Notes: a model not told the origin generated them from the letters alone. A DNA stretch of 64,000 nt from an uncultured Prevotellaceae bacterium (GCA_902800185.1 CADCDK010000006.1:52861-116860); one strand, 5' to 3'. Numbered from the stretch's first letter, positions 29,394 through 37,633 are shown. Program-made: numbers and translations.

Positions 29394-30506
29394 TTATTTG
29401 TTGGCTGGTTCCATTGCTTTGCAAAACGCTTCAGCCATATTGTTCAGCGCCACGCAGTCTGCGCGACTGATGTGACGCTTTCCTGCGTCATAAGGCCAAG
29501 GACTTAAAATCAGCACCCGCCCAGCGGCACAGGCATCAAAGAGCGTATCGGAGGGCTTGTAATAATCGCGGAAACCATTGTCGGCAAGCAGAATGAATGG
29601 ATGCTGCTCGTTGAGCAACACTTGCATCACCTGCTTTTCCTGTGGCGAGATAAATGGCGACACCATTACCACCCCTTTGCGAGCCTTGAGCACGCGGCTG
29701 TTCATATAGTCCCGAAGGGTCTGATTGTCACCATGCTCTGCAGCCTTCACCCAGACGCTGCGCACATGTACCACATCATAGTGCTCGGCATGTAGCAGGG
29801 CCACATTGCCCACGCCATCAAAACTGCGCCCACCGATCTCGATGCCCTTTTGCACCCTGAAGAAACCAGGCATCAGGCGCTTCGTGGCCAACCGCTGAGG
29901 GTTCATCCGCACATAGTGCATCATCGTTTGCAGCTGACCGCGGCGTGACAAAGGCCGAATAAACGGCCGCTCCGTAAAAACAGGAAAAGCCCAGACGTCG
30001 CTGCCTTGGCCTGTTGTCCTTTCTTGGGTTGTTGGCTGTCCTTGATCCGTGGTTTTTTCTTGGGTTGTTGTCTTTTCTTGGTTTGTTGACCTTCCTTGGT
30101 CTGTTGACCTTCCTTGGGTTGTTGTCCCCGAATTTAATTCGGGAGAAACCGCCAAAGTGTATGCCCGCCCCAGCTTCTTCACCCCTTGCCAGTACCCGCG
30201 CATCACGCTGCGTATGCTGGTGTCCATGACCCTTGTCACCCTGATGACGGCGTGTAGATGGTCGGGCATTAGGCAGAACTGGAAAATGCGAATGGCGGGA
30301 TAGTGCTTGCACATCACATAGAGCTCATCAACAACAGCATTGCCCAATGCCGTGCGCTCCACCCGCGCCTGAGAAGGATCGTTGTCAGGTATCACCAACG
30401 TGCCCAACAACGGTTGGCGCGACGGCACCGTCAGCGTAATATGATAAATGCCGACACCCCTCCACGCCGTTCCAGGCTCCTGCCATTGCCATTGATCTTC
30501 TGTCAT
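29394..30506 (-). CDS. Y1 (HUH) transposase-like protein with hexapeptide-repeat insert and DprA-like C-terminus
   Basis: A 370-residue protein. Residues 19-118 resemble Y1/REP-associated transposases (RAYT): YHITLTV, the HUH-type motif PDHLHAVI (H83, H85), and a candidate nucleophile Y105 in MRGYWQGVKK. The YVRMNPQRL motif near 198 is the usual end of the Y1 domain. Between them (residues 127-169) lies a Thr/Gln-rich linker of about seven six-residue repeats (T-x-Q-G/E-x-S/T). Residues 245-365 resemble a DprA/LOG-type Rossmann domain (VSPFISPQEK, ILLADNGFRDYYKPS, CAAGRVLIL, ISRADCVALN). The start at 30506 is chosen because the -7 box at 30525-30532 leaves a 12-base leader. Single-stranded DNA processing is inferred; activity is unproven. 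Confidence 0.65.
   Translation of the reverse strand: MTEDQWQWQEPGTAWRGVGIYHITLTVPSRQPLLGTLVIPDNDPSQARVERTALGNAVVDELYVMCKHYPAIRIFQFCLMPDHLHAVIRVTRVMDTSIRSVMRGYWQGVKKLGRAYTLAVSPELNSGTTTQGRSTDQGRSTNQEKTTTQEKTTDQGQPTTQERTTGQGSDVWAFPVFTERPFIRPLSRRGQLQTMMHYVRMNPQRLATKRLMPGFFRVQKGIEIGGRSFDGVGNVALLHAEHYDVVHVRSVWVKAAEHGDNQTLRDYMNSRVLKARKGVVMVSPFISPQEKQVMQVLLNEQHPFILLADNGFRDYYKPSDTLFDACAAGRVLILSPWPYDAGKRHISRADCVALNNMAEAFCKAMEPANK
30000..30128 (-). repeat. 18-bp repeats encoding the Thr/Gln linker
   Basis: About seven degenerate 18-base units (typified by CTTGGGTTGTTG plus six variable bases on the plus strand) encode the six-residue repeats. The length stays a multiple of three, so copy number could change without breaking the frame. 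Confidence 0.8.
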
Positions 30507-30524
30507 GCTTTTCGAATTCTTTTG

Positions 30525-30532
30525 CAAAAGTA
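30525..30532 (-). promoter_or_regulatory. -7 box for the Y1-DprA gene (TACTTTTG)
   Basis: TACTTTTGC on the reverse strand predicts a start near 30518, which favours the ATG at 30506 over one at 30527. Confidence 0.5.
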
Positions 30533-30581
30533 ATACTTTTCTATCAATATACTATGCAAAAACCGAAAATGCTTCCTTCAT

Positions 30582-30651
30582 CCCTCTTCCTTCTTCCCTC
30601 TTCCTTCTTCCCTCTTCCTTCTTCCCTCTTCCTTCTTCCCTCTTCCTTCTC
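30582..30651. repeat. Five tandem copies of a 14-bp polypyrimidine unit
   Basis: CCCTCTTCCTTCTT is repeated five times head to tail, the last copy ending TC instead of TT. The plus strand is purely pyrimidine over 70 bases. The 30507-30826 gap otherwise contains the Y1 gene promoter and two minus-strand terminators. Confidence 0.95.
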
Positions 30652-30678
30652 ATTTGATTGGAGGAGCCTTACTTTGTC

Positions 30679-30718
30679 AAAAAAGAATCCGCAATGCCTA
30701 TTTATCGGCACTGCGGAT
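30679..30718 (-). terminator. Distal terminator of the cohesin/dockerin operon
   Basis: ATCCGCA and TGCGGAT arms (with an inner GCC/GGC) are followed on the minus strand by TTCTTTTTTG. Confidence 0.75.
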
Positions 30719-30754
30719 ACATGATTTGTCGCTTTTCAACTTTTAGCGGACAGC

Positions 30755-30805
30755 AATAAAAAATGTTCATAAGGCTGTGAACCTATGTCCCAAGCCCTAT
30801 GAACA
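30755..30805 (-). terminator. Proximal terminator of the cohesin/dockerin operon
   Basis: TGTTCATA...AGCC and GGCT...TATGAACA arms form an imperfect long hairpin that ends on the minus strand in TTTTTTATT, 22 bases after the last stop codon. Confidence 0.8.
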
Positions 30806-30826
30806 TCTCTATTTTTAAATCGCAAT

Positions 30827-32398
30827 TTACTTCACGACAACTTTCTGGCCATTCACTATATAGACACCGCTTGACAATCCTTCAAGTGACGTAGCTTTTG
30901 AACGAACCAATCTTCCTTGAATGTTATACACATTGACAGGTTGAGTTACGGATATCGTAGCAATACCGGTTAATTCCGTTACTGTTAACACACCATTCTG
31001 ATACGACAGTTCGTAGTTCTGTGCCTCACCACCACTTACCACAATCTCGTATTCACCAACAGGGCTATCCTTTGTTGCTGTCGTCGTAGCTGTAGGCTTC
31101 TTTGTCAGAACACTCTCGTCTTCGTACAACTTCCAACCAGAATATGTTATCATAAATTCAGGATTCTCCACATACTGCTCACGAGTCACATTCTCTACCT
31201 TAACACTCAGCGGAGCCTTCGTGATAGTAAGTGTCCCTTTTACAAGTTCAACCGTTTTATTGCTGACCGTTCCTTTTTCAATCAAGATATCGTAAGTTCC
31301 AACTGGCGATGTCTTTGTTGCAGAACAAGTAATGGTGGGAGTGCCTGACGTAATCGCACCTCCCGTTACTGTGTATTCGAACCTCGGATTATCTTCTCCA
31401 TACTCACGTGTGTAACTTTTAGCAGTTATGGTTATGGGCACTGCTACTGCTTCAATCGTTATTTGAAACGTCATATCGCTCCATTTGTGTTGATCGCCAC
31501 TGACCTCTGTAAACACCTGTGACTGAATGGTGGCAGTCTTATCACCCTCACTAATACCATCGCTGGCCTGTAGCGTAACATAAACCAATGCGCCCTCAGT
31601 ACCGTAGAACTCCGTATTCGTCATGGAGAATGCCAAGAAACGATATGTATTCACCCCCGTCTCCGACACATTCAGTGTATGGTCGTCCTTACGATCCTCG
31701 TCCAGAGTCGCAATGAGTTTTCCTTTATTGTTCTTAGCAATGCTGATACCTTCTGGCAGCACCAAGTCAAACTGGAATGCCGCATACTGATGAGTGGGAT
31801 TATTCAGTACAATAGCTATTTGCTTTGTCTCCCCAGCACTCATACTAACAGCCTCAATACTTAGCTTATCATCACTAACCACTGGAGGGTCAGGCTCTTC
31901 AGAGTCACCATCTCCACTGATTTCCACTGAGAATGTCGTATCGCCCCATTTGTATTGTTCGCCACTGACTTCTGTGAACACCTGCGACTGAATGGTGGCA
32001 GTCTTGTTGCCCCCAGCAATTCCTTCACCGGCCTGTAATGTGATATATACTAACGCTCCATCAGTACCGTAGAACTCCGTATTCGTCATGGAGAATGCTA
32101 GGAAACGATACGTGTTCGACCCCGTCTCCGACACATTCAGTGTATGGTCATCCTTACGATCCTCATCCAGACTCGCAACGAGCTTTCCCTTATTGTTCTT
32201 CGCAATGCTGATGCCTTCAGGTAGCACCAAGTCAAACTGAAAGGCAGCATACATATGAGTGGGATTACTCAACACAATAGCTATCTGCTTTGTTTCCCCA
32301 GCATTCATCATGACAGTTTCCACCGTCAGGTTATCGGCCATAGTTCTGCCCACCAATGTGAGCAGAACCGCCAATATCATCATTCTGTAGTGTTTCAT
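30827..32398 (-). CDS. Secreted protein with two cohesin-like domains and MBG domains
   Basis: A 523-residue secreted protein. A signal peptide spans residues 1-21 (MKHYRMMILAVLLTLVGRTMA). Two nearly identical cohesin-like beta-sandwich domains (about 23-158 and 178-313; YAAFQFDLVLPEGISIAK in both) are joined by an acidic Pro-rich linker. Two MBG-type domains follow (YTREYGEDNPRFEYTVTGG; SVKVENVTREQYVENPEF). The tail (VNVYNIQGRLVRSKATSLEG, SSGVYIVNGQKVVVK) is the Bacteroidetes C-terminal sorting type. The start codon overlaps the stop of the large upstream gene (ATGA), so the two are translationally coupled. It is probably a surface scaffold or adhesin. Whether the domains bind dockerin is unknown. 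Confidence 0.75.
   Translation of the reverse strand: MKHYRMMILAVLLTLVGRTMADNLTVETVMMNAGETKQIAIVLSNPTHMYAAFQFDLVLPEGISIAKNNKGKLVASLDEDRKDDHTLNVSETGSNTYRFLAFSMTNTEFYGTDGALVYITLQAGEGIAGGNKTATIQSQVFTEVSGEQYKWGDTTFSVEISGDGDSEEPDPPVVSDDKLSIEAVSMSAGETKQIAIVLNNPTHQYAAFQFDLVLPEGISIAKNNKGKLIATLDEDRKDDHTLNVSETGVNTYRFLAFSMTNTEFYGTEGALVYVTLQASDGISEGDKTATIQSQVFTEVSGDQHKWSDMTFQITIEAVAVPITITAKSYTREYGEDNPRFEYTVTGGAITSGTPTITCSATKTSPVGTYDILIEKGTVSNKTVELVKGTLTITKAPLSVKVENVTREQYVENPEFMITYSGWKLYEDESVLTKKPTATTTATKDSPVGEYEIVVSGGEAQNYELSYQNGVLTVTELTGIATISVTQPVNVYNIQGRLVRSKATSLEGLSSGVYIVNGQKVVVK
31470..32335 (-). repeat. Tandem duplication of the cohesin-like domain
   Basis: Two blocks with a 465-bp (155-codon) offset are almost identical over about 400 bases; for example the same 30-base stretch begins near 31597 and 32062. 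This indicates recent domain duplication or ongoing gene conversion. Confidence 0.8.
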
Positions 32399-35300
32399 CT
32401 TACAACGAACTTTTTACCATTATGGATATATATGCCCTTCTTTGACGGTTGCTTGTCTATCTTCCGTCCATCAAGCGTGTGCCAGCTTTCTGCGCTCTTA
32501 TCTGCAGTCATCTTACCAATGTCTGTTGTATTGCTATTTGCAGTGACCAACATCACGTTCTCAACAGTAATTCTACCATTCATGCCTGTTAGACTAACGC
32601 TCATCAGTTCACTTTCATTGACATCAAAGACAGAATTTGTCAGCGAATAGACTATTACACGGCATGTACCTTCCTTTGTCATCTTCCAGGTTACACAGTG
32701 GTCGCTATTGCTATTCAAACTGACATCGTCAATCTTCTGACCATCGTCCAGAATAATATCAAACTGTGCCGCCGTGAATTTTTCTGCATGTTGCACAATT
32801 GCCGTCTTTACCAGTCCTTTGCCGGTTAACGTCAGATTACCATTCATGGTCGAACGGTGCATGCGTGCACTACTGCTATTGGTGTCCATAATGATAGATA
32901 CCACTTTCACAATATCCGTCACGTTTATTTCACCGTCACCATTCAGGTCTGAAGCGGCCTGAACGAAGTTTGCAGATGTCTTGCCCATGATATAATTCAC
33001 AATCTCTACAATATCCGATACGTTCACTTCCCCGTCACCATTGGCATCACCTTTGATAACGTTGGTTACAATGATGTTGAACTTCGAATCTTTCAGCTTC
33101 ATCTGTGTGCCGTCCTGTTTTGTAACAACAATATTGGTAATTGTTGCCTCATAGCTGCCAGTATTAACGCTTGCCCCAATAGTCAGCGAAGCATTCAGGA
33201 TAGCACCACTCGTTCCCGTGATGATTTCATTCGACATCGAGAAGCAAACGAAGCGATACGTATTACCCTCCAATTTTGAAACATTCAACGTCTGGCTGTC
33301 ATCTTCATAGCGACTGGTTTTAGTTACCAAGAACTTACCCTTGTCGTTCAGGCTCAGCGAAACACCGTCAGGCAGCGTCAAGTCAAACTGATAGGCAGTC
33401 AAATCTGTTGTCTTGTTTTCCAAGTCTATACCGATAGTAGCTGGCTGGCCCTTGGAAGCAGTAACCTCTGCTACGATTATCTTTTCGTCATCAGACAGTA
33501 TTGGTTCTGGGTCTGGATTAGGATCCTCACCAGGTTTGACACTTGCGCCTGTATTGTTCTTGAGCAACGGATAGTTTTCATTCTCATTGATGGTCCATGT
33601 CTCCGTGAAGTTCCATCCCAATTCCTGATAAGTGCTGGCCTGCAACAAGTCAGAAGCGTTTTTCCCTACACCATTCATGACGTCGTCATACACCTTCTGT
33701 GCTATGTTGTTCACCGACACCTGCATCGTCTTCAATGCATAGTTGTTCAGCTCTGGCGCAGGTGCACCATTCTTGATGCCACCAATAATACGCTGACCAT
33801 AGCCGCCACCTTGCTGCTGTTGCTGCGACTCGTAGGTTACGTCTATCTTGTTATTCATAGCCACGCAATTTTTCACAACAGCTTTTTCTCCATCATTATA
33901 GCCAATAATACCTGCTGCATAATTACTGCTGAACAGATTGCCTGTGGCATAGCATTTATCGACTATACCATAATTATAGGCAGCAACACCTGCAGCATTA
34001 TAGGAAGAGGTAATGTTTGCCGTGCTATAGCTATTAGTCAAAGTTGTGACATTCTTTCCCACAATACCGCCAACGTATGACGAACTGCCTGTGGCTGTAA
34101 GCGTTCCTTCTGTGAAGCACTGGTCGATTGTACCAGCTTTTGTTTCGCCTGCTAAGCCACCAACGTATGATGTTTCGCCTGTTGCAGTCACTGTTCCATT
34201 GGTGCCACATTTCTCTATCGTGCCACCTGTAAACTCTCCTACTATGCCTCCTATATATGAATTTGGCAAAGTCGCATTAATAATAACATTGGCCTGACAG
34301 TTAGATATAGTACCTCCCTCAAACAAACCTACCAGACCACCAACAGGCGTTCCGTCAGCAACTTTACCAGATACATTGCAGTTCTCTATAGTTCCATTTA
34401 TCATTTTGCCTATCAGGATGCCAGTATTCGCACCACCTTTCACTTGTTTGTTCTTGGCGACCTCCACTGTCAAGTTCTTGATGGTTCCATTTGCAAAGCA
34501 TGAGAACAGACCAGTATTGTCTCGTGTGGAGTTACACCACAGTCCTATTATCTTATGTCCGTTACCATCAAAGTGAACTGTCTCGCTACCCTCACGACCT
34601 ATCGACTGCCAACCTTCTGTGGGGCTGAACTGATTGATATAGTCTGTTAAGTCAATATCGTTCATCAGTTTGAAGTAACCCTTACGATAAACACCGGTTA
34701 AGTCGGATGCAGTGTATATCTGATAGGGGTCATTCTCCTTGCCACTGCCAAGATATTGCACGGTCTCCGTTGTATAGTACGATTGCTCCTTACCATCAAC
34801 CTTGGCACTAACACGCACCTCATGGCCAGCCTGCAGCGGACTGACAGTAAACGAAAACTCATGGTTCGAGCTGACTATCTGCTGTGTAACACCATCTATC
34901 TCCAATTTCACCGTTCCACCATCTACGCATTTGCCAGTGATAGTCGTTGCACCCGAAACGACTTTTGAAGTAATTACTGGAGGAGCAGTCTGCGTCTTAA
35001 AGTATGGATAGCATTCGGTTTCTTGTATTTCCCAGTTGTCAGTGAAGTCCCAGCCCATAGCCACATAAGTAGCTTTCAGCTTCAATGTTGTAGCACTAAC
35101 ACCTGTTCCGTTTATAGCATCGTCAGTGATATCATTCGCAACACCCTGATTGATAACAATCGTCCTGTTGTACGATTTATTCTCATAAGTATATCCTTCG
35201 TTATGCCCTACTAATCGTGCCACCTCGCCTTCTGTTGCAGTCACGCGAGTGTTAATGGCCACTGAGGACATCAATGTCTGATTTGAAAAAGTACTATTCC

Positions 35301-36588
35301 AATAATTATAATAATGTGGGCTAAAACCAATTAACCCACCAACATATTTCACTCCTGCTACGGAAGCCAAAGAGTAACTATTAGAAATTGTACCATATTG
35401 CTTATAACCAACCAAGCCCGCGGTATAGTTCTGGCCTGATATAGAACCACTGAAATAGCAATTTAAAATGTCATTATGATACAAATAATCATCAATATCA
35501 TAATAACCATTACCATTACAATCACATTTATATCCTTCATCGAGTCCAACAAGTCCGCCTGAATAATCTCCAGAAGCATAAATTGTTCCTATTGCAAAAC
35601 TATTTTGAAGAGAAAAATTATCCTGACGTGATATTTTGTTGTAACCAATAAGACCTCCGACATATGTGCCTCCAATGAGATTGCCAATAAATCCACAATT
35701 ATTCATGTTAATCGTATTACAAGACTCTGTCCCACTTGAGCCACAAATACCGCCGACACGATCGTTTCCTGTTATATTAGCGTAAATATAGCAAAAAGAC
35801 AAACTACTCCCGTTGTATTTATTAACTTCAATTTCACCACAAGCACCGCCGACATAATTGTTTCCAGAAATTTTACTGTTGTAAACATGGCATCTGGAAA
35901 CAGTCAGGGTATAGCCATCCATATATCTCCCAATCACCCCTCCGACATAGTCACCGGAAGCACTAACTTCAACGTTGGCCGTAATATCTGTCATTGTTAA
36001 ATTGCCGTTACTGTGACCAATGACACCTCCGACATAAGATGCACCTTGTATCTTTCCAGAAAAAGACACATTGCTAAAGGTTGAATTGTTACTTAAACCA
36101 GAGATTCCTCCAACAATAGATGCACCTTGTATCTTTCCAGAAAAAGACACGTTGTCAAAGGTTGAGTTGTCACTATAACCAGATATTCCACCTACATTAG
36201 CCTTACCAGCAATGGTGTTGGCAACAACTGTCAGATTCTTTACAGTAGCTTTTGAGGTGTAACCGAATAGCCCAATGTAGTCATTGCTGCCTCTATTAAT
36301 CCAGAGTCCTGAAATCGTTTTTCCATTACCATCTAATATTCCTTGAAAGAAAACAGGTTGCCATCCCTGGTCAGGATTCTCATCTTCAAGAAACTCCGTA
36401 AGGTCAATGTCAGACATCAACTTGAAATACACTCCTTCTTGATTCAGAAAATTACGTAATTGATTCAACTGAATCGGATTGAAAATCAGATAAGGGTCAT
36501 TCTCAGTTCCAGACCCCGATCCGCTAAACTGAGCAAATGTCAGTAGCGAGCAAAGGAACATTGCCGCTGATGTTAGTAGCTTTTTCAT
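32395..36588 (-). CDS. Large secreted GLUG-repeat protein with cohesin-like and dockerin domains
   Basis: A 1397-residue protein. A signal peptide spans residues 1-20 (MKKLLTSAAMFLCSLLTFAQ). Two arrays of GLUG-type repeats (G-G-(I/L)-(V/S)-G motifs such as YVGGVIGHS) cover about residues 95-480 and 690-960, split by an Ig-like domain near 535-620. A cohesin-like domain near 1055-1180 precedes a two-repeat type I dockerin (DANGDGEVNVSD and DLNGDGEINVTD, calcium-loop pattern), another cohesin-like segment, and a C-terminal sorting tail (HTLDGRKIDKQPSKKGIYI). GLUG proteins are surface adhesins or protease-associated in other bacteria. The ligand is unknown. It is coupled by ATGA to the next gene. 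Confidence 0.75.
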   Translation of the reverse strand: MKKLLTSAAMFLCSLLTFAQFSGSGSGTENDPYLIFNPIQLNQLRNFLNQEGVYFKLMSDIDLTEFLEDENPDQGWQPVFFQGILDGNGKTISGLWINRGSNDYIGLFGYTSKATVKNLTVVANTIAGKANVGGISGYSDNSTFDNVSFSGKIQGASIVGGISGLSNNSTFSNVSFSGKIQGASYVGGVIGHSNGNLTMTDITANVEVSASGDYVGGVIGRYMDGYTLTVSRCHVYNSKISGNNYVGGACGEIEVNKYNGSSLSFCYIYANITGNDRVGGICGSSGTESCNTINMNNCGFIGNLIGGTYVGGLIGYNKISRQDNFSLQNSFAIGTIYASGDYSGGLVGLDEGYKCDCNGNGYYDIDDYLYHNDILNCYFSGSISGQNYTAGLVGYKQYGTISNSYSLASVAGVKYVGGLIGFSPHYYNYWNSTFSNQTLMSSVAINTRVTATEGEVARLVGHNEGYTYENKSYNRTIVINQGVANDITDDAINGTGVSATTLKLKATYVAMGWDFTDNWEIQETECYPYFKTQTAPPVITSKVVSGATTITGKCVDGGTVKLEIDGVTQQIVSSNHEFSFTVSPLQAGHEVRVSAKVDGKEQSYYTTETVQYLGSGKENDPYQIYTASDLTGVYRKGYFKLMNDIDLTDYINQFSPTEGWQSIGREGSETVHFDGNGHKIIGLWCNSTRDNTGLFSCFANGTIKNLTVEVAKNKQVKGGANTGILIGKMINGTIENCNVSGKVADGTPVGGLVGLFEGGTISNCQANVIINATLPNSYIGGIVGEFTGGTIEKCGTNGTVTATGETSYVGGLAGETKAGTIDQCFTEGTLTATGSSSYVGGIVGKNVTTLTNSYSTANITSSYNAAGVAAYNYGIVDKCYATGNLFSSNYAAGIIGYNDGEKAVVKNCVAMNNKIDVTYESQQQQQGGGYGQRIIGGIKNGAPAPELNNYALKTMQVSVNNIAQKVYDDVMNGVGKNASDLLQASTYQELGWNFTETWTINENENYPLLKNNTGASVKPGEDPNPDPEPILSDDEKIIVAEVTASKGQPATIGIDLENKTTDLTAYQFDLTLPDGVSLSLNDKGKFLVTKTSRYEDDSQTLNVSKLEGNTYRFVCFSMSNEIITGTSGAILNASLTIGASVNTGSYEATITNIVVTKQDGTQMKLKDSKFNIIVTNVIKGDANGDGEVNVSDIVEIVNYIMGKTSANFVQAASDLNGDGEINVTDIVKVVSIIMDTNSSSARMHRSTMNGNLTLTGKGLVKTAIVQHAEKFTAAQFDIILDDGQKIDDVSLNSNSDHCVTWKMTKEGTCRVIVYSLTNSVFDVNESELMSVSLTGMNGRITVENVMLVTANSNTTDIGKMTADKSAESWHTLDGRKIDKQPSKKGIYIHNGKKFVVR
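36041..36202 (-). repeat. 81-bp tandem duplication within GLUG repeats
   Basis: A near-identical 81-base (27-codon) unit starting GCACCTTGTATC at 36041 recurs at 36122, giving two successive FSGKIQGAS(Y/I)VGG repeats. Confidence 0.75.
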
Positions 36589-36591
36589 AGT

Positions 36592-36843
36592 TTATATTAA
36601 TTCGTCCTTTTTCTTATCCAGTATGTTTATTGCATTCTCAATCGCATCGCTGTTTATTGGACATTCTGCTATAAATGATTTAAATAAGAAGGCTCTCTCC
36701 ACAGTTATTGCAATCGTTAGGCGCACACGATTTTCAACTTCATCAATAGAATAATCTTTCACGAAAATAGGATTATTATTTGCTAGGTTTCTCCAATTTT
36801 CCAATAAATTCCTGATTTCTTCCATAAGACTTATAATTTCCAT
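36592..36843 (-). CDS. Small hypothetical protein upstream of the GLUG/dockerin gene
   Basis: An 83-residue open frame (MEIISLMEEIRNLLENWRNL, ending ILDKKKDELI) with amphipathic helices and no signal peptide or recognised domain. It ends three bases before the GLUG gene start, in the same direction. A start at the internal Met at residue 7 is possible. Its position directly after a structured RNA and directly before a large secreted-protein gene suggests a leader or regulatory gene of that operon. No function can be assigned from sequence. Confidence 0.5.
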   Translation of the reverse strand: MEIISLMEEIRNLLENWRNLANNNPIFVKDYSIDEVENRVRLTIAITVERAFLFKSFIAECPINSDAIENAINILDKKKDELI

Positions 36844-37178
36844 GGCCTACAAACACCCCAGAGTCGGCAGTTAATAATATGTTTTCAGGTTAGCTTATGA
36901 TACAAAAAAGGCGTAGGTGTCTGCTTCTCTGCCCATCCTGGGGTCGTAGGCCTTCGCATTGCCCTCTCTACACAGGATAGACAACGCTTATCAGCCCACG
37001 CCAGAACGAACTATATATAAATAAAGTATATAGAAACGCCCTACGCAGACGTCTCGGTTGTCATCTGTCTGTTGTAGAGATTGGAGTTTGCGAAGTTCAC
37101 GACCCACAACGACAGACGTTCGAAAACGTCTTTCTTATATATAAGACCGCCCGCTTTGCCCCTAAGGACTAACAAGCG
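36844..37178 (-). ncRNA. Structured leader or ncRNA upstream of the GLUG/dockerin operon
   Basis: From a -7 box at 37185-37192 the minus strand encodes a highly foldable RNA. Its helices include AGACGTT-TTCG-AACGTCT, CTGTCGTTGT with ACAACAGACAG, GAGACG with CGTTTC, and CTATATA with TATATAG. A 3' domain closes as GGCGTGGG with CCTACGCC and ends in TTTTTT (36904-36909), an intrinsic terminator. The bases just before the small ORF (36844-36861) can instead pair with 36938-36952 of that domain. It may be a free RNA of about 275 nt or a terminator-controlled leader. Its rod-with-internal-loop 3' domain is loosely reminiscent of 6S RNA, but I could not assign a known class. Confidence 0.5.
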
Positions 37179-37184
37179 ATGCTG

Positions 37185-37192
37185 CAAAGATA
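37185..37192 (-). promoter_or_regulatory. -7 box of the structured RNA (TATCTTTG)
   Basis: TATCTTTGC on the reverse strand is an exact consensus match. No TTTG is present at -33. No other minus-strand -7 box was found between here and the GLUG gene. Confidence 0.6.
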
Positions 37193-37361
37193 CAAATTGT
37201 TATTGAAAGTACGCACAGAATTCAGCATGAAAATAGTAATGCTTAACAGTTTTTATCCTAAATGTATAACATCTTATACATCAATTCTGCTTTGTTGCCC
37301 ACTCTTCCAATTTGTCGGTTGCTGACCGCCAAATCTCATTTGCTTGATTTTTAGATGTTTG

Positions 37362-37390
37362 CAATTTTGCGGTCAGCGACCGCAAAATTG
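37362..37390. repeat. Palindrome, 13-bp arms
   Basis: CAATTTTGCGGTC and GACCGCAAAATTG flank a three-base AGC loop. A partial copy of its core (CGGTTGCTGACCG) lies at about 37316-37328. Confidence 0.9.
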
Positions 37391-37403
37391 GCATCTCTTG
37401 TAA

Positions 37404-37426
37404 TTGTGCAAGCGGCACTTGCACAA
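37404..37426. repeat. Palindrome TTGTGCAAG / CTTGCACAA
   Basis: Nine-base perfect arms with a five-base CGGCA loop. A sister palindrome with TTTGTGCAA / TTGCACAAA arms is at 43355-43377. Confidence 0.9.
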
Positions 37427-37633
37427 ATGAGAAATCAAGATATTCTTCAGCAAACTGCTTCATGTACTATTATTTTTGCCATATCGGTTTTTAGTTATTC
37501 TCGCCTATGGGCGTTCTGTGCATAAAGTTACGAAGAAATTTTGGAAGTAACACGCCTTTGAACGAAAAACTTCAAAGGGTGCGGTGCCTGTTTTGGCATC
37601 GATTCCACTAAGCGGTAGGCTTGTTACCTGCCC

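Noticed and set aside
30582-30651. A CRISPR array.
   Set aside because: Copies are directly adjacent without spacers and only 14 bp long; this is a minisatellite. No CRISPR array or cas gene was seen anywhere in the window.
36904-37006. Identification of the 3' domain of the structured RNA as SRP (4.5S) RNA.
   Set aside because: It has CAGG and AGCAG strings but no GGAA-tetraloop hairpin between them, so the conserved SRP domain IV cannot form. RNase P and tmRNA signatures are also absent.
37281-37463. A 60-codon minus-strand frame containing FVQVPLAQLQEMPILRSL.
   Set aside because: Most of its length is two palindromes read through; no start context or family similarity. Treated as a repeat artefact.
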